Source: Clusia tigrina (Eukaryota; Arthropoda; Insecta; Diptera; Clusiidae). Taken from it: a DNA stretch of 64,000 nt. A program made the translations under genes and the position numbers. How positions within the stretch are numbered: the stretch's first letter is position 1; each line of letters begins with the position of its first letter. A model generated the notes under the pieces. It worked only from the letters and a program-made list of their open reading frames with translations, was not told the origin of the DNA and searched no databases. Positions 21,881-33,000 of the stretch are shown one piece after another. The stretch covers positions 81,663,995 through 81,727,994 of the forward strand of contig OV050031.1 in assembly GCA_920105625.2 (NCBI GenBank), in the 5' to 3' direction.

Positions 21881-22499
21881 CCACAGAGACGTCAACAGAG
21901 GCTGCGATGCCAAATGAGCAGCCGACTGGGGCAGATAGGGGTAGATATAGGCACAGAGAAGGCAGCAGACCGCCAATCGACAGCGGCAGCAACTGACACG
22001 TCTACACAGATGCCAATTGAGACGCAGACTGAGGTAGATAGGGGTAGATATAGGTATAGAGAAGGAAGCAATACCCCCAATCGACATCGGCAACGACTGA
22101 GACTCCTACAGAGACGCTGACAGAGGTCGCGACGCCGACTGAGGCAGATAGGGGTAGATATTGGCATAGAGACGGTAGCAGACCCCCCAATCGACAGCGG
22201 CAGCGACTGAGATACCTACAGAGACGTTGACAGAGGCTGCGACGCCGACTGAGACGCTGACTGAGGCAGATAGGGGTAGATATTGGCATAGAGAAAGTAG
22301 CAGAGCCCACAATCGACAGCGGCAGCGACTGAGACGCCTACGGAAACACTGACAGGGGCTGCGACGCCCACTGAGGCACTTAGGGGTATATACTGGCATA
22401 GAGAAGGCAGCAGGCCCCCAATCGACAGCGGCAGCGCCTGAGACGCCTATAGAGACGCTGACAGAGGCTGCGACGCCGACTGAGACGCCGACTGAGGCA

Positions 22500-23360
22500 G
22501 ATAGGGGTAGATATAGGCATAGAGAAGGCAGCAGAACCCCCCAATCGACAGCGCCAGCGACTGAGACGTCTACAGATACGCTGACAGGGGCTGCGACGCC
22601 GACTGAGGTAGATAGGGGTAGACATAGGCATAGAGAAGCCAGCAGACCCCCCCACTGAGACGCCTACAGAAACGCTGACAGAGGCTGCGATGCCGACTGA
22701 GGCGGATAGGGGTAGATATAGGCATAGAGAAGGCAGCAGACCTCTCAATCGACAGCGGCAACGACAGAGACGCCTACAGAGACCACGACAAAGGCTGCGA
22801 CGCCGACTGAAACGCCGATTGACACGCCGACTGAGGTAGATAGGGGTAGATATAGGCATAGAGAATGCAGCAGACCCCCCAATCGACAGCGGCAGCGCCT
22901 GAGACGCCTACAGAGACGCTAATAGAGGCTGCGACGCCGACTGAGACGCCGACTGAGACAGAAAGGGGTAGATAAGGGCATAGAGAAGGCAGCAGACCCC
23001 CCAATCGACAGCGGCAACGATTGAGACGCGCACAGAGGCTGCGACGCCGACTGAGACGCCCACTGACGCAATTTGGGGTAGATACTGGCATAGAGAAGGC
23101 AGCAGACCCCCCAATCGACAGCGGCAGCGAGTGAGACGCCTACAGAGACGCTGACAGAGGCTACGACGCCGATTGAGGCAGATAGGGGTAGATATAGGCA
23201 CAGAGAAGGCAGCAGACCGCCCAATCGACAGCGGCAGCGACTGACACGCCTACAGAGACGCTGACAGAGGCTACGACGCCGACTGAGGCAGATAGGGGTA
23301 GATACTGGCATAGAGAAGGCAGCAGGCCCCCAATCGACAGCGGCAGCGCCTGAGACGCCT
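22500..23360 (+). repeat. Second copy of the 13700-14560 satellite sub-block
   Basis: Constant 8798-bp offset to the first copy, including the same broken monomer at about 22654. On its right it merges into the 2.6-kb-offset duplication that relates it to 20160-21880. Confidence 0.85.
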
Positions 23361-24480
23361 ATAGAGACGCTGACAGAGGCTGCGACGCCGACTAAGACGC
23401 CGACTGAAGGCGTATAGGGGTAGATATAGGCATAGAGAAGGCAGCAGTCCTCCAAATCTACAGCGGCAGCGACTGAGACGCCTACAGAGACGCTGACAGA
23501 GGCTGCGACGCCGACTGAGGCAGATAGGGTTAGATATAGGCATAGAGAAGGCAGCAGACCGCCCAATCGACAGCGGCAGCAAATGAGACGCCTACAGAGA
23601 CGCTAACGGAGGCTGCGACGCCGACTGAGGCAGATAGGGTTAAATATAGGCACAGAGAAGGCAGCAGACCGCCCAATCGACAGCGGCAGCGACTGACACG
23701 CCTACAGAGACGCTGACAGAAGCTGCCACGCCGACTGAGACGCCGACTGAGTCAGATAGGGTTAGATATAGGCATAGAGAAGGCAGCAGACTTCCACAAT
23801 CGGCAGCGGCAGGGTCTGAGACGTCTACAGAGACGCCGATTGAGAAGCCGACTGAGGTAGATTGGGGTAGAGAAGGCAGCAGACAAAATCGACTGCGGCA
23901 GCGACTGAGACTCCTACAGAGATGCTGACAGAGGGTGCGGCGCCGACTGAGGCAGATAGGGGTAGATATAGGCATAGAGAGGGCAGCAGACCCCCCAATC
24001 GACAGCGGCAGCAACTGAGACACCTACAGAGACGCTAACAGAGGCTGCGACGACGACTGAGACGCCGACTGAGGCAGATAGGGGTAGATATAGGCATAAA
24101 GAAGGTAGCAGACCCCCCAATTGACAGCGGCAGCGACTGAGACGCCTACAGAGACGCTGACAGAAGCTGCGATGCCAAATGAGCCGCCGACTGGGGCAGA
24201 TAGGGGTAGATATAGGCACAGAGAAGGTCGCAGACCGCCAATCGACAGCGGCAGCAACGACACGTCTATAGAGATGCCAATTGAGACGCAGACTGAGGTA
24301 GATAGGGGTAGATATAGGTATAGAGAAGGAAGCAGAACCCCCAATCGACAGCGGCAACGACTGAGACTCCTACAGAGACGCTGACAGAGGTCGCGACGCC
24401 GACTGAGGTAGATAGGGGTAGATATAGGCATAGAGAAGGCAGCAGACCCCCCCAATCGACAGCGGCAACGACTGAGACGC
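22770..24480 (+). repeat. Second copy of the 20160-21880 satellite sub-block
   Basis: Same variant order as the first copy. A few bases of length difference come mainly from C-run changes and a shortened C-rich stretch near 20955 against 23555. After about 24480 the copies part. Confidence 0.85.
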
Positions 24481-26369
24481 CCACAGAGACGCCAACAGAG
24501 GCTGCGACGCCGACTGAGACGCCCACTGACGCAGATCGGGGTATATCCTGGCATAGAGAAGGCAGCAGACCCCCCAATCGACAGCGGCAGCGAGTGAGAC
24601 GCCTATAGAGATGCTGACAGAGGCTGCGGCGCCGACTAAGACGCCGACTGAGGCAGATAGGGGTAGATATAGGCATACAGAAGGCAGCAGACCCCTCAAT
24701 CGACAGCGGCAACGACAGAGACGCCAACAGAGACTTTGACAGAGGCTGCGACGCCGACTGAAACGCCGATTGACACGCCAACAGAGGCAGATAGGGGTAT
24801 ATATAGGAATAGAGAAGGCAGCAGACCCCCCCCAATCGACAGCGGCAGCGACTGAGACGCCCACAGAGACGCTGACAGAGGCTGCGACGCCGACTGAGAC
24901 GCCGATTGAGGCAGATAGTGGTAGATATAGGCATAGAGAAGGCAGCAGACACCCCAATCGACAGCGGCAGCGACTGAGACGCCCACAGAGACGCTGACAG
25001 AGGCTGCGACGCCGACTCAGGCAGATAGGGGTAGATATATACATAGAGAAAGCAGCACACCACCCAATCGACTGCAGCAGCGACTGAGACGTCTACAGAA
25101 ACGCTGACAGGGGCTGCGACGCCAACTGAGGCAGATAGGGGTAGACATAGGCATAGAGAAGTCAGCAGACCCCCCAATCGACAGCGGCATCGACTGAGAC
25201 GCCTACAGAAACGCTGACAGAGGCTGCGATGCCAACTGAGGCGGATAGGGGTAGATATAGGCATACAGAAGGCAGCAGACTCCTCAATCGACAGCGGCAA
25301 CGACAGAGACGCCTACAGAGACTTTGACAGAGGCTGCGACGCCGACTGAAACGACGATTGAGGCAGATAGGGGTAGATATAGGCATAGAGAAGGCAGCAG
25401 ACACCCCAATCGACAGCGGCAGCGACTGAGACGCCCACAGAGACGCTGACAGAGGCTGCGACGCCGACTGAGACGCCGACTGAGGCAGATAGGGGTAGAT
25501 ATAAGCATAGAGAAGGCAGCAGACACCCCAATCGACACCGGCAGCGACTGAGACGCCCACAGAGACGCTGACAGAGGCTGCGACGCCGACTGAGACGCCG
25601 ACTGAGGCAGATAGGGGTAGATATAGGCATAGAGAAGGCAGCAGACACCCCAATCGACAGCGCCAGCGACTGAGACGCCTACAGAGACGCTGACAGAGGC
25701 TGCGACTCCGTCTGAGGGAGATAGGGGTAGATAAAGGCATAGAGAATGCAGTAGACCCCCCAGTCGACAGCGGCAGCGCCTGAGACGCCTACAGAGACGC
25801 TGACAGAGGCTGCGACGCCGACTGAGACGCCGACTGAGGCAGAAAGGGGTAGATATAGGCATACAGAAGGCAGCAGACCCCTCAATCGACAGCGGCAACG
25901 ACAGAGACGCCTACAGAGACTTTGATAGAGGCTGCGACGTCGACTGAAACGCCGATTGACACGCCAACTGAGGCAGATAGGGGTATATATAGGAATAGAG
26001 AAGGCAGCAGACCCCCCCAAACGACAGCGGCAGCGACTGAGACGCCCACAGAGACGCTGACAGAGGCTGCGACGCCGACTGATGCAGATAGGGGTCGACG
26101 TGTCAGACGCCGACTGAAACGCCGATTGACACGCCAACTGAGGCAGATAGGGGTATATATAGGCATAGAGAAGGCAGCAGACCAACCCCATTCTACAGCC
26201 GTAGCGACTGAGACGCCTACAGAGATGCTAACCGAGGCTGCGACGCCGACTGAGACGCCGACTGAGGCAGATAGGGGTAGATAAGGGCATAAAGAAGGCA
26301 GCAGACCCCCCAATCGAGAGCGGCAACGACTAAGACGCCTACAGAGACGCTGACAGAGGCTGCGACGTA

Positions 26370-26847
26370 GGGACACACGCGACAAATGTAGAGGAGCTCT
26401 TGGAAATTGGAAAGCGGAAGACCCTTCAAGAGTGGCAAGCCCAGTGGGATACTTCTACAAATGGCCGCTGGACAAGAAGGCTGATCCCCAACATTCAGCA
26501 ATGGGTAAGCAGGTCGCATGGTGACCTACGTCACACAATTGCTGACAGGCCACGGAGGTTTTCGGGCATACCTGCACAGATTCCACTTGGAGGAATCTCC
26601 CTACTGTGCAAACTGTGGAGGTACAGAGATAGAAGATCCCAAACATGTATTCTTCTATTGCCCACATTATGAAAGTGCTAGAGTGGCACTACAAGGAGTA
26701 TGTGGAGAGCCCGTGGTGCCCGACAACATAGTGCAGCATATGCTCGAGAACCCGGAGAAATGGGCTGCGGTGTGTGACACCACCGCCGCTATTATGAAAG
26801 ACCTCCGCCACCAGGAGCGGCGAAGACGAGCAATGAAAAATAGCTAG
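26370..26847 (+). pseudogene. LINE ORF2 C-terminus (post-RT region with CCHC finger), frameshifted
   Basis: The frame from 26370 encodes EWQAQWDTSTNGRWTRRLIP and WVSRSHGD. The reading then continues one frame over from about 26518, with VTQLLTGHGGFRAYLHRF, a C-x2-C-x9-H-x4-C finger (CANC...KHVFFYC), a short basic tail and TAG at 26845-26847. The two parts join in the family pattern W..R.HG...LTQ.L.GHG, so a small indel lies within about 26517-26525. The RT catalytic domain and endonuclease are absent through 5' truncation. It cannot encode an active protein. Confidence 0.8.
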
Positions 26848-27032
26848 GAGGGGTCCGCTGACCATACTACCCCCCCCCCCCCCCCCCCGGAGAAGTATTA
26901 CCTTGCGGCGGTCCCGCGGGGGGAGGCTGCGATGGAGGTGGTTTTAGTGGGTAAGAATCCCACACTACTGGTGCCGTAATGTTACTAGTGTCTTTTGAAG
27001 ATTTCCACCTCCGTTCCAATTATGGAAAAAAG
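26848..27032 (+). other. 3' UTR of the LINE fragment with poly-C and a small hairpin
   Basis: Non-coding tail of the LINE. It contains 19 C in a row at 26870-26888 and a GTGGG/CCCAC hairpin (26947-26951 with 26959-26963). Its last bases before the satellite C run include a short A run (26995-27032 region, TATGGAAAAAAGA), too short to be a clear poly(A) tail. I see no coding potential. Confidence 0.6.
26870..26888 (+). repeat. Poly-C tract, 19 C
   Basis: Uninterrupted run of 19 C within the LINE 3' UTR. Runs of this length are unstable in replication and error-prone in sequencing, so the exact count is uncertain. Confidence 0.9.
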
Positions 27033-30000
27033 ACCCCCCCAATCGACAGCGACAACGACTGAGACGCCTACAGAGACTCCTACAGAGTCGCTGAAAGAGG
27101 CTTCGACGCCGACTGAGACGCCGACTGAGGCAGATATTGGTAGACGTAGGCATAGAGAAGGCAGCAGACCCCTCCCCCCAATCGACAGCGGCAATGACTG
27201 AGACGTCTACAGAGACGTTGACAGAGGCTGCGACGTTGACTGAGACGCCGACTGAGGCAGATAGGGGTAGATATAGGCATAGAGAATGCAGCAGAACCCC
27301 AATCGACAGCGGCAGCGACTGAGACGCCTACAGAGACGCCTACAGAGTCGCTGAAAGAGGCTTCGATGCCGACTGAGACGCCGACTGAGGCAGATAGGGG
27401 TAGATATAGCCATAGAGAATGCAGCAGAACCCCAATCGACAGCGGCAGCGACTGAGACGAATACAGAGACGTTGACAGAGGCTGCGACGCCGACTGAGGC
27501 AGATAGGGGTCGATATAGGCATACAGAATGCAGCAGACCCCCCCAATCGACAGCGGCAGCACCTGAGACGCCTACAGAGACGCTAACAGAGGCTGCGACT
27601 CCGTCTGAGGTAGATAGGGGTAGATATAGGCACAGGAAATGCAGCAGACCCCCCAATCGAGAGCGGCAGCGCCTGAGACTCCTACAGAGCCGCTGACAGA
27701 GGCTGCGACGCCGACTGAGACGCCGACTGTGGCAGAAAGGGGTAGATAAGGGCATAAAGAAGGCAGCAAACCCCCAATCGACAGCGGCAGCGACTTAGAC
27801 GCCGACTGAGGCAGATAGGGGTAGATATAGGCATAGAGAAGTCAGCACACCCCCCAATCGACAGCGGCAGCGACTGAGACAGCTACAGAAGCGCTGACAG
27901 AGGCTGCGATGCCGACTGAGGCGGATAGGGGTAGATATAGGGATAGAGAAGGCAGCAGAACCCTCAATCGACAGCGGCAACTACAGAGACGCCTACAGAG
28001 ACTTTGGCAGAGGCTGCGAAGCCGACTGAAACGCCGATTGACACGCCAACAGAAGCAGATAGGGGTATATATAGGCATAGAGAAGGCAGCAGACCCCCAA
28101 TCGACAGCGACAGCGATTGAGACGGCCACAGAGACGCTGACAGAGGCTGCGACGCCGACTGAGACGCCGACTGATGCAGATAGGGGTAGATATAGGCATA
28201 GAGAAAGCAGCAGACCCCCCAATCGACTGCAGCAGCGACTGAGACGCCTACAGAGACGCTGACAGAGGCTGCGACGCCGATTGAGACGCCGACTGAGGCA
28301 GAAAGGGGTAGATAAGGGCATAAAGAAGGCAGCAGACCCCCCAATCGACAGCGGCAATGACTAAGACGCCCACAGAGACGCTGACAGAGGCTGCGACGTA
28401 GACTGAGACGCCGACTGAGGCAGATAGGGGTAGATATAGGCATAGAGAAATCAGCACACCCCCAATCGACAGCGGCAGCGACTGAGACGCCTACAGAAAC
28501 GCTGACAGAGGCTGTGATGGCGACTGAGGCGGATAGGGGTAGATATAGGCATAGAGAAGGCAGCACACCCCCCAATCAACAGCGGCAGCAACTGAAACAC
28601 CAACAGATACGATAACAGAGGCTGCGACGCCGACTGAGACGCCGACTGAGGCAGATAGGGGTAGATATATGCATAGAGAAGGCAGCAGAAACCCCAATCG
28701 ACAGCGGCAGCGACTGAGACGCCTACAGAAACACTGACAGGGGCTGAGACGCCGACTGAGGCAGATAGGGGTAGGTAAAGGCATAGAGCAGGCAGCAGAC
28801 CCCCCAATCGACAGCGGCAACGAATAAGACGCCCACAGAGATGCTGACATTGGCTGCGACGGCGCCTGAGACGCCCACTGAGGCAGATAGGGGGTAGATA
28901 CTGGCACACAGATGGCAGCAGAGCCACCAATCGAAAGCAGAGACTGAGACGCCCACACAGACGCTCACAGAGGCTGCAACGCCGACTGAGGCAGATAGCG
29001 GTAGATATAGGCATAGAGAAATCAGCAGCCCCCCAATCGACTGCAGCAGCAATTGAGACGGCCACAGAGACGCTGACAGAGGCTGCGACGCCGACTGAGA
29101 CGCCGACTGATGCAGATAGGGGTAGATATAGGCATAGAGAAGGCAGCATACCCCCCAATCGACTGCAGCAGCGACTGAGACGTCTACAGAAACGCTGACA
29201 GGGGCTGCGACGTCGACTGAGGCAGATAGGGGTAGATATAGGCATAGAGAAGGCAGCAGACCAACCCCATTCTACAGCCGCAGCGACTGAGACGCCTATA
29301 GAGACGCTGACAGAGGTTCAGATAAGGGCATAGAGAAGGCAGCAGACCCCTCAATCGACAGAGGGAACGACTGAGACGCCTACAGAGACGCTGACAGAGG
29401 CTGCGACGCCGACTGAGACTCCGACTGAGGCAGATAGGGGTAGATATATGCATAGAGAAGGCAGCAGACCCCCCAATCGACAGCGGCAGCGACTGAGACG
29501 CCTACAGAAACACTGACAGGGGCTGAGACGCCGACTGAGGCAGATAGGGGTAGGTAAAGGCATAGAGCAGGCAGCAGACCCCCCAATCGACAGGGGCAAC
29601 GAATAAGACGCCCACAGAGATGCTGACATTGGCTGCGACGGCGCCTGAGACGCCCACTGAGGCAGATAGGGGGTAGATACTGGCACACAGATGGCAGCAG
29701 AGCCACCAATCGAAAGCGGCAGCGCCTTAGACGCCTATAGAGACGCTGACAGAGGCTGCAACGCCGACTGAGACGCCGACTGAAGTAGATAGGGGTAGAT
29801 ATTGGCATAGAGAAGGCGGCAGACCCCCAATCGACAGCGGCAGTGACTGAGACGCCTAAAGAGGCGCTGACAGAGGCTGCGGCGTCTGCGCCGCCGACTG
29901 CGACGCCGACTGAGGCAGATAGGGGTAGATACGGGCATAGAGAAGGCAGCAGAGCCACCAATCGACAGCGGCAGCGCCTGTGTCGCCTCTAGAGACGCTG

Positions 30001-33000
30001 ACAGATCCGGCGACGCAGACTGAGACGCCGACTGAGGGAGATAGGGGTTTATATAGGGCGGATAGGGGTAGATATAGGCATAGAGAAGGCAGCACACCCC
30101 CAATCAACAGCGGCAGCAACTGAAACACCCACAGGTACGGTAACAGAGGCTGCGACGCCGACTGAGACGCCGACTGAGGCGGATAGGGGTAGATATAGGC
30201 ATAGAGAAGGCAGCACACCCCCCAATCAACAGCGGCAGCAACTGAAACACCCACAGGTACGATAACAGAGGCTGCGACGCCGACTGAGACGCCGACTGCG
30301 ACGCTGACTGAGGCAGATAGGGGTAGATATATGCATAGAGAAGGCAGCAGACCCCCCAATCGACAGCGGCAGCGACTGAGACGCCTACAGAAACACTGAC
30401 AGGGGCTGAGACGGCGACTGAGGCAGATAGGGGTAGGTAAAGGCATAGAGAAGGCAGTAGACCCCCCTATCGACAGCGGCAACGACTAAGACGACCACAG
30501 AGACGCTGACATTGGCTGCGACGCCGCCTGAGACGCCCACTGAGGCAGATAGGGGTAGATACTGGCACAGAGAAGGCAGCAGAGCCACCAATCGAAAGCG
30601 GCAGCGCCTTAGACGCCTATAGAGACGCTGACAGAGGCAGCAACGCCGACTGAGACGCCGACTGAAGTAGATAGGGGTAGATATTGGCATAGAGAAGGCG
30701 GCAGACCCCCCAATCGACAGCGGCAGCGACTGAGACGCCTAAAGAGACGCTGACAGAGGCTGCGACGGCTGCGACGCCGACTGAGACGCCGACTGAGGCA
30801 GATAGGGGTAGAAACTGGCATAGAGAATGCAGCAGAGCCACCAATCGACAGCGGCAGCGCCGACACGCCTCTAGAGACGCTGACAGATCCGGCGACGCAG
30901 ACTGAGACGCCGACTGAGGCAGATAGGGGTTTATATAGGCATAGAGAAGGCAGAACACCCCCCAAACGACAGCGGCAACGACTGAGACGCCTACAGAGAT
31001 TCTGACAGAGGCTGGAGCGCCGATTGAGACGCCGACTGAGACGCCGACTGAGGCAGATAGGTGTAGATATACACATAGAGATTGTAGCAGACCCCCCAAT
31101 CGATAGCGGCAGCAATTGAGACGCCTACAGAAAAGCTGACAGAAGCTGCGATGCCGACCTGAGGCGGATAGGGGTAGATATAGGCATACAGAATGCAGCA
31201 GACCCCCCAATCGACAGCGGCAGCGCCTGAGACGCCTACAGAGACGCTAACAGAGGCTGCGACTCCGTCTGAGGTAGATAGGGGTAGATATAGGCACAGA
31301 AAATGCAGCAGACCCCCCAATCGACAGCGGCAGCGCCTGAGACGCCTACAGAGCCGCTGACAGAGGCTGCGACGCCGACTGAGACGCCGACTGTGGCAGA
31401 AAGGGGTAGATAAGGCCATAAAGAAGGCAGCAAACCCCCCAATCGACAGCGGCAACGACTTAGACGCCGACTGAGGCAGATAGGGGTAGATATAGGCATA
31501 GAGAAGTCAGCACACCCCCCAATCGACAGCGGCAGCGACTGAGACGCCTACAGAAATGCTGACAGAGGCTGCGATGCCGACTGAGGTGGATAGGGGTAGA
31601 TATAGGGATAGAGAAGGCAGCAGAACCCTCAATCGACAGCGGTAACTACAGAGACGCCTACAGAGACTTTGGCAGAGGCTGCGAAGCCGACTGAAAGGCC
31701 GATTGACACGCCAACTGAGGCAGATAGGGGTATATATAGGCATAGAGAAGGCAGCATACCCCCCAATCGACTGCAGCAGCGACTGAGACGTCTACAGAAA
31801 CGCTGACAGGGGCTGCGACGTCGACTGAGGCAGATAGGGGTAGATATAGGCATAGAGAAGGCAGCAGACCAACCCCATTCTACAGCCGCAGCGACTGAGA
31901 CGCCTATAGAGACGCTGACAGAGGTTCAGACGCCGACAGAGGCAGATAGGGGTAGATATAGGTACAGAGAACGCAGCAGACCGCCCAATCGACAGCGGCA
32001 GCGACTGAGACGCCAACAGAGCCGCTGACAGAAGCTGCGACGCTGACTGAGACGCCGACTGAGGCAGAAAGGGGTAGATAAGGGCATAGAGAAGGCAGCA
32101 GACCCCTCAATCGACAGAGGGAACGACTGAGACGCCTACAGAGACGCTGACAGAGGCTGCGACGCCGACTGAGCCAGATAGGTGTAGATATAGGCATATA
32201 GAAGGCAGCAGACCCCCCAATCGACAGCGCCAGAGACTGAGACGCCCACACAGACGCTCACAGAGGCTGCAACGCCGACTGAGGCAGATAGCGGTAGATA
32301 TAGGCATAGAGAAATCAGCAGCCCCCCCAATCGACTGCAGCAGCGACTGAGACGTCTACAGAAACGCTGACAGGGGCTGCGACGTCGACTGATGCAGATA
32401 AGGGTAGATATAGGTATAGAGAAGGCATCAGACCAACCCCATTCTACAGCCGCAGCGACTGAGATGCCTACAGAAATGCTAACAGAGGCTGCGACGCCGA
32501 CTGAGACGCCGACTGAGGCAGATTGGGGTAGATATAGGCATAGAGAAGGCAGCAGACCTCCCAATCGACCGCAGCAGCGACTGAGACGTCTACAGAAACG
32601 CTGACAGGGGCTGCGACGCCAACTGAGGCAGATAGGGGTAGACATAGGCATAGAGAAGTCAGCAGACCCCCCAATCGACAGCGGCATTGACTGAAACGCC
32701 TACAGAAACGCTGACAGAGACTGCGATGCCCACTGAGGTGGATAGGCACACAGAAGGCAGCAGAGCCCTCAATCCACAGCGGCAACGACAGAGACGCCTA
32801 CTGAGACTTTGACAGAGGCTGCGACGCCGACTGATACGCCGATTGACACGCCAACTGAGGCAGATAGGGGTATATATAGGCATAGAGAAGGCAGCAGACC
32901 CCCCTCCCCCAATCGACAGCGGCAGCGACTGAGACGCCCACAGAGACGCTGACAGAGGCTGCGACGCCGACTGAGACGCAGACTGAGGCAGATAGGGGTA

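Larger units (their letters stand above)
8414..26367 (+). repeat. Satellite array, left block (monomer about 122 bp)
   Basis: About 18 kb of head-to-tail monomers, roughly 150 by length. A typical monomer runs GACAGCGGCAGCG, ACTGAGACGCCT, ACAGAGACGCTG, ACAGAGGCTGCG, one or more copies of ACGCCGACTGAG, then GGCAGATAGGGGTAGATATA, GGCATAGAGAAGGCAGCAGA, a run of usually 5-8 C, and AATC. Two internal 12-mers give about 122 bp, one gives about 110. By my count the 122-bp form is 61% GC with only about 10% T on this strand. No unrelated unique sequence occurs within the block. It contains several internal duplications listed separately. Open frames here, mainly on the minus strand, are by-products of the repeat. 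Confidence 0.95.
26368..27032 (+). mobile_element. 5'-truncated R1/I-like LINE 3' end inserted in the satellite
   Basis: The only unrelated sequence inside the array. It starts abruptly after a satellite GCTGCGACG and ends before a satellite CCCCCCCAATC. It encodes the C-terminal tail of a non-LTR reverse transcriptase with the order EWQAQW, GRWTRRLIP, LLTGHGGFRAYLHRF, then a Cys/His finger, which I recognise from R1/I-group LINE ORF2 proteins. A 3' UTR of about 185 bp with a 19-C tract follows. The 5' truncation is typical of LINE insertion. Clade assignment is from motif recognition only. Confidence 0.85.

Noticed and set aside
22259..22477. Plus-strand frames rich in Thr, Glu and Arg (TETPTEADRG-type) in many monomers
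   Set aside because: They are short, end at the TAG-rich GGGGTAGATATAG part of the monomer and are shadows of the repeat.
26400..26672. Full 90-residue plus-strand frame at 26400 as one protein
   Set aside because: Only the part up to about 26523 fits LINE ORF2; the remainder is the wrong frame after the small indel, and the true continuation is in the frame of 26518-26847.
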